Assembly (NCBI GenBank): GCA_016784025.1
Contig: JADHVL010000005.1
Coordinates: 62,001 to 126,000, forward strand
Source: Fidelibacterota bacterium
GTDB taxonomy: Bacteria; Fidelibacterota; UBA8477; JABMPR01
Direction: 5' to 3'
Length of the DNA: 64,000 nt
Positions 25,788 through 35,471 of this stretch are shown here, piece after piece. The notes under the pieces were generated by a model. That model worked only from the letters and a program-made list of their open reading frames with translations, ran no database searches and had not been told where the DNA came from. The position numbers were made by a program, and so were the translations under genes. Each line of letters opens with the position of its first letter. Within the stretch, counting starts at the first letter, position 1.

Positions 25788-26810
25788 TTGAAAAGGATTC
25801 TGCGCTACGCTCTTACAGCTCTTATTATTCTCTGTCTGGCGGGCATCACTGGTCTTTATATCGTTTTTGATTCAAGGCCAGGCAAGATTGACGGTGATTT
25901 TGCCCATATCGTCATTCGTGATGGGAGCTCATTGAGTTCCATTGCCCAGCAACTTTACGAAGCTGACATTATATCCTCAGCAGAATCATTTAAGGTTGCC
26001 GCAAAATTACTAAATAAGACACGAGCCATCTATCCTGGTGCCTATTCCATTCAGAAGGGGCTTACGAATACAGAGGCCATAGAAGCATTAGCCCATGCAA
26101 AAGCGATTGAGATTACTGTCACCATTCCAGAGGGTTTACGTTCTGATGAAATCATCGGGCTTCTGAGCCACCAGTTAAATTTAGACTCGCTCAAAATGAT
26201 CCACCTGCTCACAGATTCTACGCTACTCAGCATTGCAGGGGTTGGATTCACACATCTCGAGGGGACACTTTTTCCTGAGACCTATCGCTTTCTGGAAAAT
26301 AGTGATGAATTTATGGTAATGGCAAAAATGGTCAGGCATTTCAAAGAGAGTGTGGGGCCAGAAATGCTCCAGCAAGCTGCCAGTATGGGATTTGACCTCC
26401 AACGTCTTATCACCTTTGCTTCTCTGGTTGAAAAAGAAACAGCCAGAGAGGATGAACGAAGATTGGTTTCCTCGGTGTATCACAATCGAATTCAGAAGAA
26501 CATGCTTCTAGGTTGCGACCCCACGGTGATATACATGCTGGTGCGCAGAGGAGAATGGAATGGAAACCTGCAGCGCAAACATTTTGCAATCAATGATCCT
26601 TACAATAGTTATCTAAAACGGGGGCTTCCTCCAGGTCCTATTGCCAATCCTGGATTGGCCAGCATCCATGCTGCACTCAATCCTGAAGTAACAGATTATT
26701 TATATTTTGTCGGAAAAAATGATGGCACTGGTGCTCACGATTTTTCTAGAACCCTCCGCGAGCACAATAACAAAGTGAATCGCTATCAACGCCGGAGATC
26801 CAACAAATGA
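25788..26810 (+). CDS. mltG: Endolytic peptidoglycan transglycosylase
   Basis: MltG cuts nascent glycan strands at the inner membrane and terminates their elongation. The 340-residue product has one N-terminal membrane span (9-26), a LysM-like region, and the catalytic domain with LVEKETAREDERRLVSSVYHNR (the first Glu is catalytic), GCDPTVIY, NDPYNSYLKRGLPPGPIANPG and YLYFVGKNDGTGAHDFSRT. I choose TTG at 25788, because GAAAGGAA (25773-25780) lies 7-8 bases before it and too close to the TTG at 25782. The stop overlaps the ATG of the helicase gene (ATGA). Confidence 0.95.
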   Translation: MKRILRYALTALIILCLAGITGLYIVFDSRPGKIDGDFAHIVIRDGSSLSSIAQQLYEADIISSAESFKVAAKLLNKTRAIYPGAYSIQKGLTNTEAIEALAHAKAIEITVTIPEGLRSDEIIGLLSHQLNLDSLKMIHLLTDSTLLSIAGVGFTHLEGTLFPETYRFLENSDEFMVMAKMVRHFKESVGPEMLQQAASMGFDLQRLITFASLVEKETAREDERRLVSSVYHNRIQKNMLLGCDPTVIYMLVRRGEWNGNLQRKHFAINDPYNSYLKRGLPPGPIANPGLASIHAALNPEVTDYLYFVGKNDGTGAHDFSRTLREHNNKVNRYQRRRSNK

Positions 26811-29035
26811 ACAATGTCCTGGCTGGACTAAATCCTCAACAACAAGCTGCAGTTGAAGCCCTGGAAGGACCGGTTCTTATTTTTGCCGGTGCCGGTAGTG
26901 GAAAGACCCGTGTCCTAACCCATCGGATAGCTAATATGATTTATAGTGGGACAGCCCAACCCCATGAAATTCTGTCCGTTACCTTTACCAATAAAGCAGC
27001 TGGAGAAATGCGTGAACGTATCAAGCGTTTGCTGGGAGCGGATCAATCTCACGTAAATATGGGAACCTTCCACTCTATTTGTGCCCGCATCCTTAGACGT
27101 GAAGCACTCTATATCGGATATGAACAGAGTTTCAGTATTTATGATGATGAAGACGGTCAAAAAGTTGTCAAAAAGATCCTGAAGGATCTTCAAATATCAA
27201 CGGATGTCATCAAACCCAATTCTGTGTTTTACAATATCAAGCAATTCAAGTCTCAGATGATATTTCCGGCTGAGGCTACTGATTTGGCTATGTCGACTTT
27301 TGACGATACTGTGGCAAAAATCTATGGGATATACCAATCTGAACTTAAAAATAGTAGTGCCATGGATTTTGATGATCTCCTGTTGAAACCTCTAGAGTTG
27401 TTTGAAAAGAACCCGCATATCCTGAAAAAATATCAAGATCAATTCAGATTTATCATGGTGGACGAGTATCAGGATACCAACAAGGCTCAATTCCAGTTTG
27501 TAGAAGCCCTTAGCCACGAGCATAAAAACTTGTGTGTGGTTGGAGATGATGATCAATCCATCTATGGCTGGCGTGGAGCTGATATTGGAAACATCCTGGA
27601 TTTTCAACAGCACTTTCCCGGCGCTAAGATATTTAAGCTTGAGCAGAACTACCGCTCTACTAAAACCATTTTGGCTGCCGCTTCTGCAGTAGTCAAGCTC
27701 AATGAAAAGCGAGCTGCTAAGGAACTCTTCACCGAAAGTGGGGATGGCGATATTATCAAAGTTCTGGAAGGGCGGAACGAATTGGATGAGGGTCGGCTTA
27801 TTGTGGATGAGATCCAGTCAGTATGTCGTCGCAATAAACATGGTTTCCAAGATGTCGCCTTGCTCTATCGCACCAATGCCCAGTCTCGTCCACTTGAAGA
27901 TGTATTACGTCGAAATGGTGTACCGTACCAGATTATTGGCGGTACCAAATTTTATGATCGCATGGAAGTAAAAGATGTTCTCGGATATTTCCGACTCATA
28001 GTGAACCCTTTGGATAATGTCAGTTTCATGCGGATAATTAATAAGCCAACTCGAGGAATAGGGAAGACCAGTCAGGATGCCATCAACGCCTTTGCCGTTG
28101 ATCAGGGCATATCGCTTTTTAGCGCTGCTACCCGGGCCCAGGAATACGGTTTAACCTCCAGGGCTTTTAATCGAGTTATCGAGTTTGTTCAGTTAATTGG
28201 GAAATATTCAAGTTTACTCAATGAGTTGAATCTGGAAGAGTGGGCTCGTGTCTTTGTGGACGAGCTTGGATTCGTCAACCAGTATAAAGCAGAAGGAACC
28301 GCAGAGAGTGAAGTTCGTGTAGATAATATTTACGAATTGCTCTCAGCAGTATCTGAATATGCCCAGAGAGCCGATGAGCCTAATTTGACGGGCTATATGG
28401 AAGAAGTCGCTTTACTCACTGATATTGACAAGTTCAATCAGGATAAACAGCAGGTCACGCTGATGACTCTACACAGTGCAAAAGGACTTGAATTTCCTGT
28501 GGTATTTTTAACTGGAATGGAAGATGGGCTCTTCCCCTTACAACGCTCAATCGACGATAATGACGCCCTTGAAGAAGAACGAAGACTTTTTTATGTAGGC
28601 TTGACACGAGCCATGGAACGTGCATATTTAAGTGGTGCTCAAATGAGACAACGATATGGAGAGACAATGTATAGTCGTCCCTCACGATTTCTCGAAGAAA
28701 TACCAGCTCATTTATTAGACTATTCAACAAGAAGTATTGGCGATTTTACCCGAGAGGATTATCGCAAGAAACCTGGAGTAAAAGTGACTCGAACCAAGCC
28801 CACCAAACCTGCGCCAAAACAGACAACTGGCATGCGTCGGGCGATGGGTACCCTCAATCAACATGAGCCCGGGGTTTATGTGGCCGGTATGCAAGTGGGT
28901 CACAAGATTTTTGGAAAGGGCAAAATACTCACTGTTGAGGGTTCTGGTCCAGAAGCTAAAGTCACCGTAATGTTCCAGGGCAACGTTAAAAAGAAGTTAA
29001 TTGCCAAGTTTGCCAATCTTGATGTTACAGATTGA
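26807..29035 (+). CDS. pcrA: ATP-dependent DNA helicase, UvrD/PcrA type (SF1A)
   Basis: This 3'-5' helicase acts in repair and replication restart. The 742-residue protein shows the ordered SF1A motifs: Q-motif LNPQQQAAVEA, Walker A FAGAGSGKTRVL, VTFTNKAAGEMRERI, FIMVDEYQDTN, GDDDQSIYGWRGAD, LEQNYRST, the QVTLMTLHSAKGLEFPVVFL motif V, and VGLTRAMERAYL. The C-terminal part (GHKIFGKGKILTVEGSGPEAKVTVMF) is the Tudor-like tail of PcrA/UvrD that contacts RNA polymerase. Length is normal. It overlaps mltG by four bases and is followed by an AT-rich gap before fur. Confidence 0.96.
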   Translation: MNNVLAGLNPQQQAAVEALEGPVLIFAGAGSGKTRVLTHRIANMIYSGTAQPHEILSVTFTNKAAGEMRERIKRLLGADQSHVNMGTFHSICARILRREALYIGYEQSFSIYDDEDGQKVVKKILKDLQISTDVIKPNSVFYNIKQFKSQMIFPAEATDLAMSTFDDTVAKIYGIYQSELKNSSAMDFDDLLLKPLELFEKNPHILKKYQDQFRFIMVDEYQDTNKAQFQFVEALSHEHKNLCVVGDDDQSIYGWRGADIGNILDFQQHFPGAKIFKLEQNYRSTKTILAAASAVVKLNEKRAAKELFTESGDGDIIKVLEGRNELDEGRLIVDEIQSVCRRNKHGFQDVALLYRTNAQSRPLEDVLRRNGVPYQIIGGTKFYDRMEVKDVLGYFRLIVNPLDNVSFMRIINKPTRGIGKTSQDAINAFAVDQGISLFSAATRAQEYGLTSRAFNRVIEFVQLIGKYSSLLNELNLEEWARVFVDELGFVNQYKAEGTAESEVRVDNIYELLSAVSEYAQRADEPNLTGYMEEVALLTDIDKFNQDKQQVTLMTLHSAKGLEFPVVFLTGMEDGLFPLQRSIDDNDALEEERRLFYVGLTRAMERAYLSGAQMRQRYGETMYSRPSRFLEEIPAHLLDYSTRSIGDFTREDYRKKPGVKVTRTKPTKPAPKQTTGMRRAMGTLNQHEPGVYVAGMQVGHKIFGKGKILTVEGSGPEAKVTVMFQGNVKKKLIAKFANLDVTD

Positions 29036-29140
29036 TATTTAAACATTTTTATATCCTGAAGTAAATAATACACCCATCCCTTTCCATTTTCCGAGACAAC
29101 ACGCTCCTAGGGAATTGTCATCTTATAATTCCTTAATCTA

Positions 29141-29196
29141 AATGAGACTTATTTGCACTTGTGTAAATGAGATTCATTCTTATTTTCAAAATGAGA
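29141..29196 (+). promoter_or_regulatory. Candidate Fur box with three AATGAGA repeats
   Basis: The 13-bp palindrome AATGA-GAT-TCATT (29166-29178) has the same arms as the core AATGATAATCATT of the classical Fur box. The heptamer AATGAGA also occurs at 29141 and 29190, giving three copies at 25- and 24-base spacing. The site is immediately before the start of the Fur-family gene and upstream of feoAB, consistent with iron-dependent autoregulation. Not experimentally tested. Confidence 0.55.
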
Positions 29197-29208
29197 GGAG
29201 AACAGATT

Positions 29209-29649
29209 ATGTCAGCAGCAGAAAATCAACAATTAAAACAAGTACTCAGAGAGCATGAACTTAAGGCAACAACCCAACGCATTGCTCTACTAAAATTGTT
29301 AGATGTAACCCACGAGCATTTTGATGCTGAAGAGATTTACCTGGAGTTACTGAAGAAGCAAAAAAATGTGAGTCGGGCTACTGTATATCGCTCCCTTGAA
29401 GCTCTGGCTGAGCAGGACCTGGTTACCCGATTGGATTTTGGAGACGGCCGGATGCGCTTTGAGCGAAGCAAGGGTGAAGATGAGCACCATGACCATCTTA
29501 TTTGTGAGGAGTGTGGCAAGGTTATAGAGTTTTTTAACCTGGAAATGGAAGCTCAACAACTATCTGTTTGTGAGGAAAATGATTTTACACCTTCGACTCA
29601 TACCATGCACATTTTTGGAACCTGTTCTGATTGTAAGAAAACCCAGTAG
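29209..29649 (+). CDS. fur: Fur-family ferric uptake regulator
   Basis: The 146-residue protein has a winged-helix domain (TTQRIALLKLL, SRATVYRSLEALAE) and a metal-binding dimerisation domain with HHDH (93-96), CEECGKVIEF (C99, C102) and CSDC (C139, C142). The acidic residue after CGKVI is Glu (E107), the residue typical of Fur rather than the Asp of PerR. I prefer ATG 29209, preceded by GAGAGGAG, to the upstream ATG 29167, which would lie within the Fur-box palindrome. It precedes feoA by 49 bases and probably controls it. Confidence 0.9.
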   Translation: MSAAENQQLKQVLREHELKATTQRIALLKLLDVTHEHFDAEEIYLELLKKQKNVSRATVYRSLEALAEQDLVTRLDFGDGRMRFERSKGEDEHHDHLICEECGKVIEFFNLEMEAQQLSVCEENDFTPSTHTMHIFGTCSDCKKTQ

Positions 29650-29698
29650 ATGCTGATTTATCTCAAAATGATAGTTTTTTACATGATGGAAACATCAA

Positions 29699-29980
29699 AT
29701 GTTTAATTTTAAAAGACCACATCATAAACTTCATACATCTGATGAAAATGATCTACGCCTCAGTGATCTAAAACCTGGTGAAAAAGGTCGCATTGTTGAA
29801 ATTGGTGGAAGCGAGAATTTTCGTCACCGTCTCATTGAGATGGGGCTTACTCGTGATGCAGAAATATGGGTTGATAAATATGCCCCTCTCCGAGATCCAA
29901 TGGAACTAATCGTCAAAGGTTATCACCTCTCTCTCCGTGGTATGGATGCACAAAAAATCGCTGTGGAGCGAATAGCCTAA
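29699..29980 (+). CDS. feoA: FeoA-family ferrous iron transport protein A
   Basis: FeoA is a small SH3-like cytosolic protein that supports FeoB. The 93-residue product contains LSDLKPGEKGRIVEI, GGSENFRHRLIEMGLTRDAEIWV and DPMELIVKGYHLSLRGMDAQKI, all features of the family. It is followed after one base by feoB (29982), so both are surely co-translated. The location after fur and its palindrome indicates iron-responsive control. Confidence 0.95.
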   Translation: MFNFKRPHHKLHTSDENDLRLSDLKPGEKGRIVEIGGSENFRHRLIEMGLTRDAEIWVDKYAPLRDPMELIVKGYHLSLRGMDAQKIAVERIA

Positions 29981-29981
29981 G

Positions 29982-32255
29982 ATGAATTTTAACATTGCAG
30001 TCGCTGGAAATCCCAATTGTGGGAAAACCACTATATTTAATGCATTAACTGGAGCCAAACAGCGGGTCGGAAATTGGCCTGGTGTGACAGTTGAGAAAAA
30101 ATCAGGGCACTATACCCATTCAGACAACATTTTTGATGTTATCGATCTTCCTGGTACTTACTCTTTAGCTGCCTTTTCAGCTGAGGAAACAGTCGTTCGT
30201 CAATATCTGGAAAATGATGAAGCTGATGTGGTAGTAAATATTATTGATGCCTCCAACCTTGAGAGAAACCTCTTTCTCACCACTCAACTTATAGAATTGG
30301 GGAAACCCCTTGTCCTGGTACTCAACATGATGGATATGGCCGATGAAAAGGGACTGCAAATTGATGTGGATACGCTGGCTACCCTATTAGGTGCTCCTGT
30401 GGTGCCTGTGGTGGGACGGACCGGCGAGGGGATTGACCTTCTCAAGGAGAAGATTTTACGTGTAAGTACCGAAATATCAATGAAAGCTCGTTTAATTGAT
30501 ATTCGCTATCCCAGGGATATAGAAATAGAAATTGAGAAACTCCATCAACTCATTCAAAAAAATGATGTCACCGACAAACATAGCAGATGGACGAGTATCA
30601 AGCTGTTAGAATCAGATCAGCAAACTCGTGATGAAGTTCGGCTCCACAACAATTGTGCGGACATTCTTGACCAGGCAAAAATCTCCATTAACAGGATTGA
30701 GGTATTATTCAAGGATACCGGTCGGGCCACCATATCCAGTGCCAGGTACGGTTTTATTCAAGGTGCCATGCGTGAATGCGTTGTTGAAAGTCTGATAGAC
30801 TCTGTGGATTATAGCCGTCAGATAGATCGAGTGCTCACTAACCGCTGGTTGGGTTTGCCAATCTTCGGTCTTTTCATGTGGCTTATGTTCAAACTGACCT
30901 ATGACATTGGCTCCATTCCCATGGATTGGATTGATAGTGGTCTTGTCGCTCTCATGAATTTTATCTCCGACTTATTACCCAATAGCATGTTTGCCAGTTT
31001 ATTGGTGGATGGTGTTATCGGAGGGGTGGGAGCCATTGCAGTCTTCCTACCCAATATCTTCATATTATTCTTAATTATTGCCGTGTTGGAAGACTCAGGA
31101 TACATGGCCAGAGTGGCTTTTATTATGGATCGAGTCATGCACAATATTGGACTTCATGGCAAAGCCTTCATCCCCATGATTATGGGGTTTGGTTGCAATG
31201 TACCAGCGATCATGGGAACTCGCATCTTAGAGTCACGTCGAGATAGAATTCTCACTGTTCTCATTAACCCATTCATGAGTTGTTCTGCCCGTCTACCTGT
31301 ATACGTCCTCGTAGCCGGTGCCTTTTTCCCTGATAATGCTGCCACAGTAATATTTTCAATGTATATACTTGGCATCATTGCCGCCATTGGAAGTGGAAAA
31401 CTTTTCAGTCGAACCATTCTGAAGGGTATGTCTAAACCATTTGTTCTGGAGCTGCCCCCTTATCAGCGTCCTACTCTGCGCTCACTTGTCCTCCACACCT
31501 GGGAGCGTGGATATCTTTTCATCCAGAAGATGGGAACCGTTATTCTTGTTGGATCTGTCATTATCTGGGTTCTGGGATATTTCCCAACAGAGGTTGAGCT
31601 GGACAGAGATTATGGAAGCGAACGAACTACTCTGGCACAGTATCACGACTCTCAATTAGCGGACCTGGAATCAAAATTCAAAAAATCAGTTGATCAAGAT
31701 CGTTCAGGGTACCACTCAGAGATGATCGTCTATGAATCCAGCTCCAGTTATCTGGAACTTCATGAGCAGTTTCAATTATTGCAGGAAGAACTAACCAGCG
31801 AGAAGAGCAAGCAGCTCTACAGTCTTCGTCAGCAGGAGATAGGAGATATCACAGAGCAAAAATGGATTGGACGCGTCGGAAAAATATTTGAACCCATCGT
31901 CAGACCGTTGGGATTTACCTGGCGGGAAAGCGTGGCACTCATCACAGGTTTTGTCGCTAAAGAAATTGTAGTTTCAACCTATGGTGTCTTGTTTGGTGTA
32001 GGTGAGGATGTTGACGAGGGAAGTCAGGGTGTGATCAGCGGATTAAGGTCTTCTGGGATGACACCACTCGTTGCCTTAAGCTTTCTGGTATTCACTTTAC
32101 TATATACACCCTGTTTGGCTACTGTGGCAGCCATTAAACGTGAAACGGGCACCTGGGCTTATACGTTTTTCTCAATTGCATATTCACTGGGGCTGGCTTA
32201 CAGTTTAGCTTTTGGTGTAGCTTACTTTGGGAGGATGTTTAATTGGCTCAGTTAA
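29982..32255 (+). CDS. feoB: FeoB ferrous iron transporter
   Basis: FeoB imports Fe(II) across the inner membrane, using an N-terminal G-protein domain. The 757-residue protein has AGNPNCGKTTIFNALTG (G1), VIDLPGTYSLA (G3), NMMD (G4) and about eleven membrane spans with the conserved gate regions GVIGGVGAIAVFLPNI and MGFGCNVPAIM. The late hydrophilic insert (about residues 540-620, before the last membrane half) is longer than in gamma-proteobacterial FeoB, but such inserts are familiar in FCB-type FeoB. It overlaps the small cysteine-rich gene by 13 bases. Confidence 0.97.
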   Translation: MNFNIAVAGNPNCGKTTIFNALTGAKQRVGNWPGVTVEKKSGHYTHSDNIFDVIDLPGTYSLAAFSAEETVVRQYLENDEADVVVNIIDASNLERNLFLTTQLIELGKPLVLVLNMMDMADEKGLQIDVDTLATLLGAPVVPVVGRTGEGIDLLKEKILRVSTEISMKARLIDIRYPRDIEIEIEKLHQLIQKNDVTDKHSRWTSIKLLESDQQTRDEVRLHNNCADILDQAKISINRIEVLFKDTGRATISSARYGFIQGAMRECVVESLIDSVDYSRQIDRVLTNRWLGLPIFGLFMWLMFKLTYDIGSIPMDWIDSGLVALMNFISDLLPNSMFASLLVDGVIGGVGAIAVFLPNIFILFLIIAVLEDSGYMARVAFIMDRVMHNIGLHGKAFIPMIMGFGCNVPAIMGTRILESRRDRILTVLINPFMSCSARLPVYVLVAGAFFPDNAATVIFSMYILGIIAAIGSGKLFSRTILKGMSKPFVLELPPYQRPTLRSLVLHTWERGYLFIQKMGTVILVGSVIIWVLGYFPTEVELDRDYGSERTTLAQYHDSQLADLESKFKKSVDQDRSGYHSEMIVYESSSSYLELHEQFQLLQEELTSEKSKQLYSLRQQEIGDITEQKWIGRVGKIFEPIVRPLGFTWRESVALITGFVAKEIVVSTYGVLFGVGEDVDEGSQGVISGLRSSGMTPLVALSFLVFTLLYTPCLATVAAIKRETGTWAYTFFSIAYSLGLAYSLAFGVAYFGRMFNWLS

Positions 32256-32434
32256 TTGATATCGTACTGGTGACCTTCGTTGTTGCCATCGCCTTCTGGT
32301 ATACAGTGAAGTATTTCTACAATCTGGGGAAAGCCCCTGAAGGAGAGTCCATTAGCTGCGGCGGCTGCAACTCCTCCTGCCACACTGATATACCTGAGAA
32401 TCCATCGCTAGGATTGCTTAGAAAACTAAAATAA
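32243..32434 (+). CDS. FeoB-associated Cys-rich membrane protein
   Basis: The 63-residue product has one membrane span (4-26) and a tail with CGGCNSSCH, three Cys and a His that could bind iron. Proteins of this kind are regularly found next to feoB in FCB and related bacteria; the role is unknown. It starts with TTG at 32243 inside the feoB end, with GGGAGGA about 8 bases upstream, so it is coupled to feoB. Convergent with the adenosine deaminase gene 11 bases away. Confidence 0.85.
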   Translation: MAQLIDIVLVTFVVAIAFWYTVKYFYNLGKAPEGESISCGGCNSSCHTDIPENPSLGLLRKLK

Positions 32435-32445
32435 AACTGGGTTAA

Positions 32446-33504
32446 TCAGTATTTGTGGGCACCCATACCTAGATAGTCATCTATCTGATGAGCTACCTCT
32501 TTGATCAATTTTGTCCGTTCGCGATGCTCTAAAAAGGCACTCTTGAACCCGCTAATGATAAAATCCTTAAAATCAAGCATGTTGAAATTAAACGTTTCAT
32601 AGGCCTGCATATATTCATCAACCAGAGTGACCCCGCTGATGAGTCTGTTGTCTGTATTCAGACTTAACCTCAATCCATAATCATGGTAAAATTTTAGGGG
32701 ATGATTACTCATTTTGCCAATGGTACCAGTTTGAGAATTTGACGTCAAACAAACTTCAAGACAAATACGGTGATCATTGATGTAATTCATGAGATCCCCA
32801 TCTTCTCTTAGACGGGTTCCGTGTCCAATTCGGTTAGCACCACAGTAATGTATGGCCTGATGAATGGACTGAGGTCCATAGGCCTCTCCGGCATGTAGTG
32901 TTACATTGACATTATTGTTCCTGATGAGATAGAAGGCTTCTAAATGATCCTTTGCCGGGAAATTTTCTTCTGCCCCAGCCAGATCATAGCCAACAACGCC
33001 TCTGTACTTATAGGCGATGGCCAGTTCAGCGAGTTCAATGGAGGATTCAATGGAAAAATTACGAATTCCACAAATAATGACACCAGTACTGATATTAAAT
33101 TCATGCTCTGCTTCCCGCAGACCTTTGATAACTGCATCAAGTGATTCCATGGGGGTCATACCCTTGTCCTTGTGGAGAATAGGGGAGTATCGGACCTCCA
33201 GATGCCGAACATTTTCAGCTGCGGCATCTTCAGCCAACTCAAAAGCAGCGCGTTGGAGGGCATCAGGAGTTTGGAGAACTGCCAGAGTAAATTGAAACTT
33301 TTTAATGTATTCTTCCAGGCTTTTCACCCGTTTTTGAACAACTACCGCTTTTCTGAGTCCATCTATATCTTTGGCAGGCAATTCAATCTTATCTTTCTGA
33401 GCCAGATCCAACATGGTTTCCAGGCGCAAGGATCCATCGAGATGGCAGTGGAGTTCTGGCTTGGGAAGCTCTAATAAAAAATCTCTTCTAACCGGTTTCA
33501 TCAA
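32446..33504 (-). CDS. add: Adenosine deaminase
   Basis: This zinc enzyme deaminates adenosine or deoxyadenosine to inosine. The 352-residue protein has the metal ligands ELHCHLDGSLR (His-X-His), HAGEAYG, NRIGHGTRL and SLNTDNRLIS. Length is typical. The start codon overlaps the stop of the OPT transporter gene (ATGA), which implies a common transcript; peptide uptake and nucleoside salvage would then be expressed together. It is convergent with the feo cluster. Confidence 0.94.
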   Translation of the reverse strand: MMKPVRRDFLLELPKPELHCHLDGSLRLETMLDLAQKDKIELPAKDIDGLRKAVVVQKRVKSLEEYIKKFQFTLAVLQTPDALQRAAFELAEDAAAENVRHLEVRYSPILHKDKGMTPMESLDAVIKGLREAEHEFNISTGVIICGIRNFSIESSIELAELAIAYKYRGVVGYDLAGAEENFPAKDHLEAFYLIRNNNVNVTLHAGEAYGPQSIHQAIHYCGANRIGHGTRLREDGDLMNYINDHRICLEVCLTSNSQTGTIGKMSNHPLKFYHDYGLRLSLNTDNRLISGVTLVDEYMQAYETFNFNMLDFKDFIISGFKSAFLEHRERTKLIKEVAHQIDDYLGMGAHKY

Positions 33505-35384
33505 TTTTCTCCGACTTCAGTTCTATCACCTTTTAATGTAGTAATGAACCAAATGGCTATCGCTATGACCAGGATAGGTCCCAGCCAGCCAAAACCATCA
33601 TAGTTAGGCCACCAATCTTTATCTGCAGTAAGGAAAATTGGGAGAGCCACCAGAATGCCCATAATAGCTTCCCCGGTAATCATTCCGGCTGCCAATAGTA
33701 AACCCTTCTTCCTGGTAGCACCTGTCGCGCCCATTTTGTCCCCAAAATGAGCTAGCATTCCACCAATAAAAATGGGAGTAGTCAGGGAAATGGGTAAGTA
33801 AATACCCACTGCCACGGCCAGAATTGGTATTCTAAAATCAGATCCAATCCGTTCCTGACGAATATCAAGGGCAATGATTATGACACCAATGATAGCGCCT
33901 GTAATGACCATATCCCATGGCAAGTTCCCCTGAAAAACACCCTCTGCCACGGCTTTCATTAATGTTGCCTGTGGTGCTGACAATGTGGGTGAACCAATAG
34001 TGTAGGCAGTGTGCAAAATATCAAGCACAAGTCCCAGCACGATGGCTGCACTTAATACACCAATCACCTGCATGACTTGCTGCTTCCAGGGTGTTGCTCC
34101 AACAAGATGTCCAGTTTTTAAATCCTGGAGGTTGTCACCACCAATGGCAGCAGCATTACAAACTACGGCACCCACCATGATTGCAGCGGCAGCACCTTGT
34201 AACGATCCGGAACCCAGGATGGCCAGGAGCAGGAGTGAAGCGAACAATACAGTGGCCACTGTGACACCTGATATTGGGTTGTTTGATGAACCCACAACTC
34301 CGGCCATGTAGGCGGCTACAGCTGAAAAGAAGAAGCCAAAGACCATCATAATAATGGTGATTAAAATGGCCAATTGGGGTGTCGGGAGAATATCATTATA
34401 AATCATGAAAACAGGAATCATGAGAACCAGCAGGGCAATCGCCACATACTTGATGGGAATGTCATTTTCTTCACGTTTCAGCTCTTCACCATTCTGAACT
34501 TTGCTGTATGCTTGTAAGCTTGCCTGTATCCCAACCATGAGCGGTTTGAAAAGTTTAATCAATGACCAAATACCACCTACTACCATGGCACCCACACCCA
34601 GATACCTGATTTTTGTATCCCAGATGGTATTGGCTGCATCCAGCGTATCGCCTTCATATCCGTGAATTGCAGTGTAAATGGGGATCGCAATAAACCATGA
34701 GATGAGCCCACCAGTGAATACCAGAATACTGATATTTCTACCTACGATATACCCAACAGAAATCAAGGCAGGTGATAAATCCATTCCGAAGCCAAAAACG
34801 GAACGGCCCAAATGGGTTGCCCCTTCCAGGGCAGAGTGCCAGAGAGCAAATCCTTGTTGCCCCAGTTTCATCAGCGCTGCAGTTACGCTGGCCAGGGTAA
34901 GCAAACGCAAACCACCCTGAACCTCATCCTCAGCGCCACTGCTCTTAGCATTTCCAGCTTCCAGTACCGCCGCAGTAGCGACTCCCTCCGGGTAAGTCAG
35001 CTTTGCCTCCACGATCAGGGCACGACGCAAAGGGATTGTGAAGAGGACACCAATTAATCCACCCACACTTGCGATCTTGGCAATTTCCAGATAGTCAAAG
35101 GTTTCCCAATATCCCATGAGCAATAGGGCAGGAATGGTAAAGATGACACCAGCAGCTAGTGACTCGCCAGCTGATGCAGCTGTTTGAACAATATTATCTT
35201 CTAGAATATTATGTTTCTTGAATAGACTTAAAACACCCATACTGATAACAGCAGCTGGGATTGAAGCAGAAGCCGTCATGCCAGCGAATAGACCTAGATA
35301 GGCATTGGCGCCAGCCAGGACCATAGATAGTATTATGCCAAGGAAAACTGCTTTAATTGTAATTTCAGGTAATGGCTTACTCAC
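33501..35384 (-). CDS. Oligopeptide transporter, OPT family
   Basis: The 627-residue protein has about 16 hydrophobic segments, with the OPT-family features SMVLAGANAYLGLFAGMTASASIPAAVISMG near the N terminus, TYPEGVATA, GGDNLQDLKTGHLVGATPWKQQ and a conserved MLAHFGDKMGATGATRKKG loop. OPT proteins carry small peptides or metal-chelates coupled to protons. I cannot tell which substrate. The start is GTG at 35384, with AAGGG upstream. Transcribed first in the two-gene unit with add. Confidence 0.9.
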   Translation of the reverse strand: MSKPLPEITIKAVFLGIILSMVLAGANAYLGLFAGMTASASIPAAVISMGVLSLFKKHNILEDNIVQTAASAGESLAAGVIFTIPALLLMGYWETFDYLEIAKIASVGGLIGVLFTIPLRRALIVEAKLTYPEGVATAAVLEAGNAKSSGAEDEVQGGLRLLTLASVTAALMKLGQQGFALWHSALEGATHLGRSVFGFGMDLSPALISVGYIVGRNISILVFTGGLISWFIAIPIYTAIHGYEGDTLDAANTIWDTKIRYLGVGAMVVGGIWSLIKLFKPLMVGIQASLQAYSKVQNGEELKREENDIPIKYVAIALLVLMIPVFMIYNDILPTPQLAILITIIMMVFGFFFSAVAAYMAGVVGSSNNPISGVTVATVLFASLLLLAILGSGSLQGAAAAIMVGAVVCNAAAIGGDNLQDLKTGHLVGATPWKQQVMQVIGVLSAAIVLGLVLDILHTAYTIGSPTLSAPQATLMKAVAEGVFQGNLPWDMVITGAIIGVIIIALDIRQERIGSDFRIPILAVAVGIYLPISLTTPIFIGGMLAHFGDKMGATGATRKKGLLLAAGMITGEAIMGILVALPIFLTADKDWWPNYDGFGWLGPILVIAIAIWFITTLKGDRTEVGEN

Positions 35385-35471
35385 GATATCCCTTTCTTAT
35401 CTTGATGTGACCGCAAAGATAAGGGAGATTAAAATGGGGGAAAGTGCTAATTAATTCGGAAACTGAAGGGA

